Source of the DNA: Rubrivivax sp. | GTDB lineage: Bacteria; Pseudomonadota; Gammaproteobacteria; Burkholderiales; Burkholderiaceae_C | Length of the DNA: 52,198 nucleotides | Reading direction: 5' to 3' | NCBI GenBank assembly: GCA_030680415.1 | Contig: JAUXVE010000028.1 | Span: 1 to 52,198 of the forward strand | Part shown: positions 52,001 to 52,198 of the stretch, one piece after another | How positions within the stretch are numbered: the first letter of the stretch is position 1 | How the letters are laid out: each line of letters begins with the position of its first letter | Notes under the pieces: model-generated | Told to the model about the DNA's origin: nothing | The model's database searches: none | What the model saw: only the letters and a program-made list of their open reading frames with translations | Position numbers and translations under genes: made by a program

Positions 52001-52198
52001 TCGGTCTCGGAGACGATTGAGTAGGTGTTGATGGTGCGCATCAAACCGTCCGACAGCCGCAGGGCCGCTTTCAGTTGCTCGTCGGCGTCACGTTTGGCGG
52101 TGATGTCGGTCTCGATCGACACGTAGCCCGCGAAGTTCCCTTGTTCATCGTGCAAGGGCTGCATCTCGGTTTCGACCCAGTAGTGACGACCCGTTTTG
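49063..52198 (-). CDS. hybrid sensor histidine kinase (PAS repeats, HisKA, HATPase, two REC, HPt), 5' end outside window
   Basis: The frame runs off the right edge; about 1044 residues are visible. The order is: end of one PAS domain (KTGRHYWVETEMQP at the edge), a second PAS to about residue 165, a third PAS-like domain, a HisKA domain with phospho-His at about 314 in SHEIRTPMN, a HATPase with NLGGNAIKFTERGEV, REC1 with Asp at about 607 (FVDWQMPGMDG), REC2 with Asp at about 753 (LMDIQMPVMDG) and an HPt domain with His at about 891 (LLHTLKGLAA). This full phosphorelay layout is like BarA-type kinases with an extra receiver. No membrane helix is in the visible part, so it may be cytoplasmic or have one upstream. 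It overlaps the REC-GGDEF gene, the probable output. Confidence 0.93.
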   Translation of the reverse strand, partial: KTGRHYWVETEMQPLHDEQGNFAGYVSIETDITAKRDADEQLKAALRLSDGLMRTINTYSIVSETDPAGTITRVNEAFCRISGYAEAELIGASHNIVNSGVHPPSFWAQAWQTISSNQPWRSEVCNQAKDGSFYWVDGMIAPLADENGVIEKYISIRRDITERKKLEQEISERNQLLQNILLNIPVGLSVMDRHLNLVADNPQVRKLMDLPDSLFAGPVTTFESIVRFNAMRGEYGPGDPQTITDARVEWMRHAKAHQFERQRPGGVTVEVRGAPMPGGGFVTSYTDITELRNATEAAEQASRSKSQFLANMSHEIRTPMNAILGMLKLMHGTELSIRQLDYTTKTEGAARSLLGLLNDILDFSKVEAGKMKLDPQPFRLDQLLRDLSVIYSANVGAKPVEVLFDIDPMVPKALVGDAMRLQQVLINLGGNAIKFTERGEVVLKVEVLAREGYDVRLRFAIRDSGIGIAPEHQAHIFDGFSQAEASTTRRYGGTGLGLSICKRLVALMGGELKLDSAPGTGSTFYFTVCLPSVDLTAQELLAQTRTELTPLTTLVIDDNPSARELIAAMVESLGWNVDLADSGAQAIAMCKAKLMQGAFPYQAVFVDWQMPGMDGWQTSRRIRELSAGEPAPIVVMVTAHGREMLTQRNVQEQSLLDAFLVKPVTASMLLEAVVEAKAAFANPGLRQSLKPEARRQRLAGMRLLVVEDNLINQQVAQELLCAEGAQVEIAGNGQLGVHAVALANPVFNAVLMDIQMPVMDGYAATREIRQTLGLSHLPIIAMTANAMPADRQACLDAGMDEHVGKPFELDSLVAVLLRLTGRSAAAPQAGIGPLPDFDQVDVMAALNRLGGNKSLYARTLGSFLQDSETLTQQLSDQLRAALFDDATRLLHTLKGLAATVGATPLSQVAARIESAVRTAPTALAIDDAVAELEHSLASTRGALQEVLAQLAPPCSAPAPSAASTAPPAELRRLTEDLRSLATMLRDSDMSALAALEQMKGTHRAHASQLGSLDDAMAALDFGRAIVQCEDLIMRLTSGDTHAQC

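Overview
The window is bacterial chromosome with dense, mostly operonic genes and high GC. Gene content and order point to the Betaproteobacteria, order Burkholderiales: a CheZ tail, argD-argF, rpsT-murJ, a SirB1/Hda/HAD/pcnB/folK chain, the rpsP-rimM-trmD-rplS operon, then a NUDIX hydrolase, a CobD/CbiB-family protein, rsgA, a pterin dehydratase, an M48 protease and orn. Left of about 34.2 kb the composition resembles very GC-rich genera of the Rubrivivax/Leptothrix/Ideonella type. Right of about 34.7 kb it is clearly less GC-rich, more like Rhodoferax/Polaromonas-type Comamonadaceae. These genus comparisons are inference; no database was searched.

Layout. (1) 0-3.2 kb: end of cheZ, a YpfJ-type metalloprotease and a fused acyl-CoA transferase. 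(2) 3.2-22.6 kb: a sugar-acid catabolic island of about 18 genes built around a divergent promoter at about 11.74 kb. The leftward arm has an IlvD/EDD dehydratase, a short-chain dehydrogenase (SDR), a beta-hydroxyacid dehydrogenase, an L-idonate-5-dehydrogenase-like alcohol dehydrogenase, a 2-keto-3-deoxy-sugar-acid dehydrogenase, an FAH-family diketo-acid hydrolase and, beyond a 0.7 kb nest of inverted repeats, a UxaA-family dehydratase. The rightward arm has a 2-hydroxyacid dehydrogenase, a complete CUT1 ABC importer, gluconokinase, gluconate 5-dehydrogenase, a cupin, a FadR-type GntR regulator, a DenD-like dehydrogenase and another SDR. An aldo/keto reductase closes the island. (3) 22.6-34.7 kb: housekeeping genes, including argF with a duplicated relic of its own 3' end just downstream. 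(4) 34.7-52.2 kb: lower-GC housekeeping genes, an RNA helicase, a diguanylate cyclase, a DUF885 protein, an oxidoreductase, an alpha/beta hydrolase, guaC, and a hybrid histidine kinase overlapping a REC-GGDEF regulator.

How the genes work together. The island plausibly imports a sugar acid or glycoside by the ABC system and degrades it by at least two routes. One is L-idonate to 5-keto-gluconate to gluconate to 6-phosphogluconate. The other is non-phosphorylating: dehydration, C4 oxidation, then hydrolysis to pyruvate plus a small hydroxy acid. A shared near-palindromic motif at the divergent promoter and before the solute-binding-protein gene is a candidate operator for the resident GntR protein. 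On the right, the kinase and REC-GGDEF pair probably signal through cyclic di-GMP.

The most unusual signals are: a short repeat that supplies the start codon and first codons of rimM and also forms a 31-codon ORF coupling the pterin dehydratase to rsgA; the synonymous-only duplication of the argF 3' end; the nested inverted repeats at 4.8-5.4 kb; and the composition break just after rplS.
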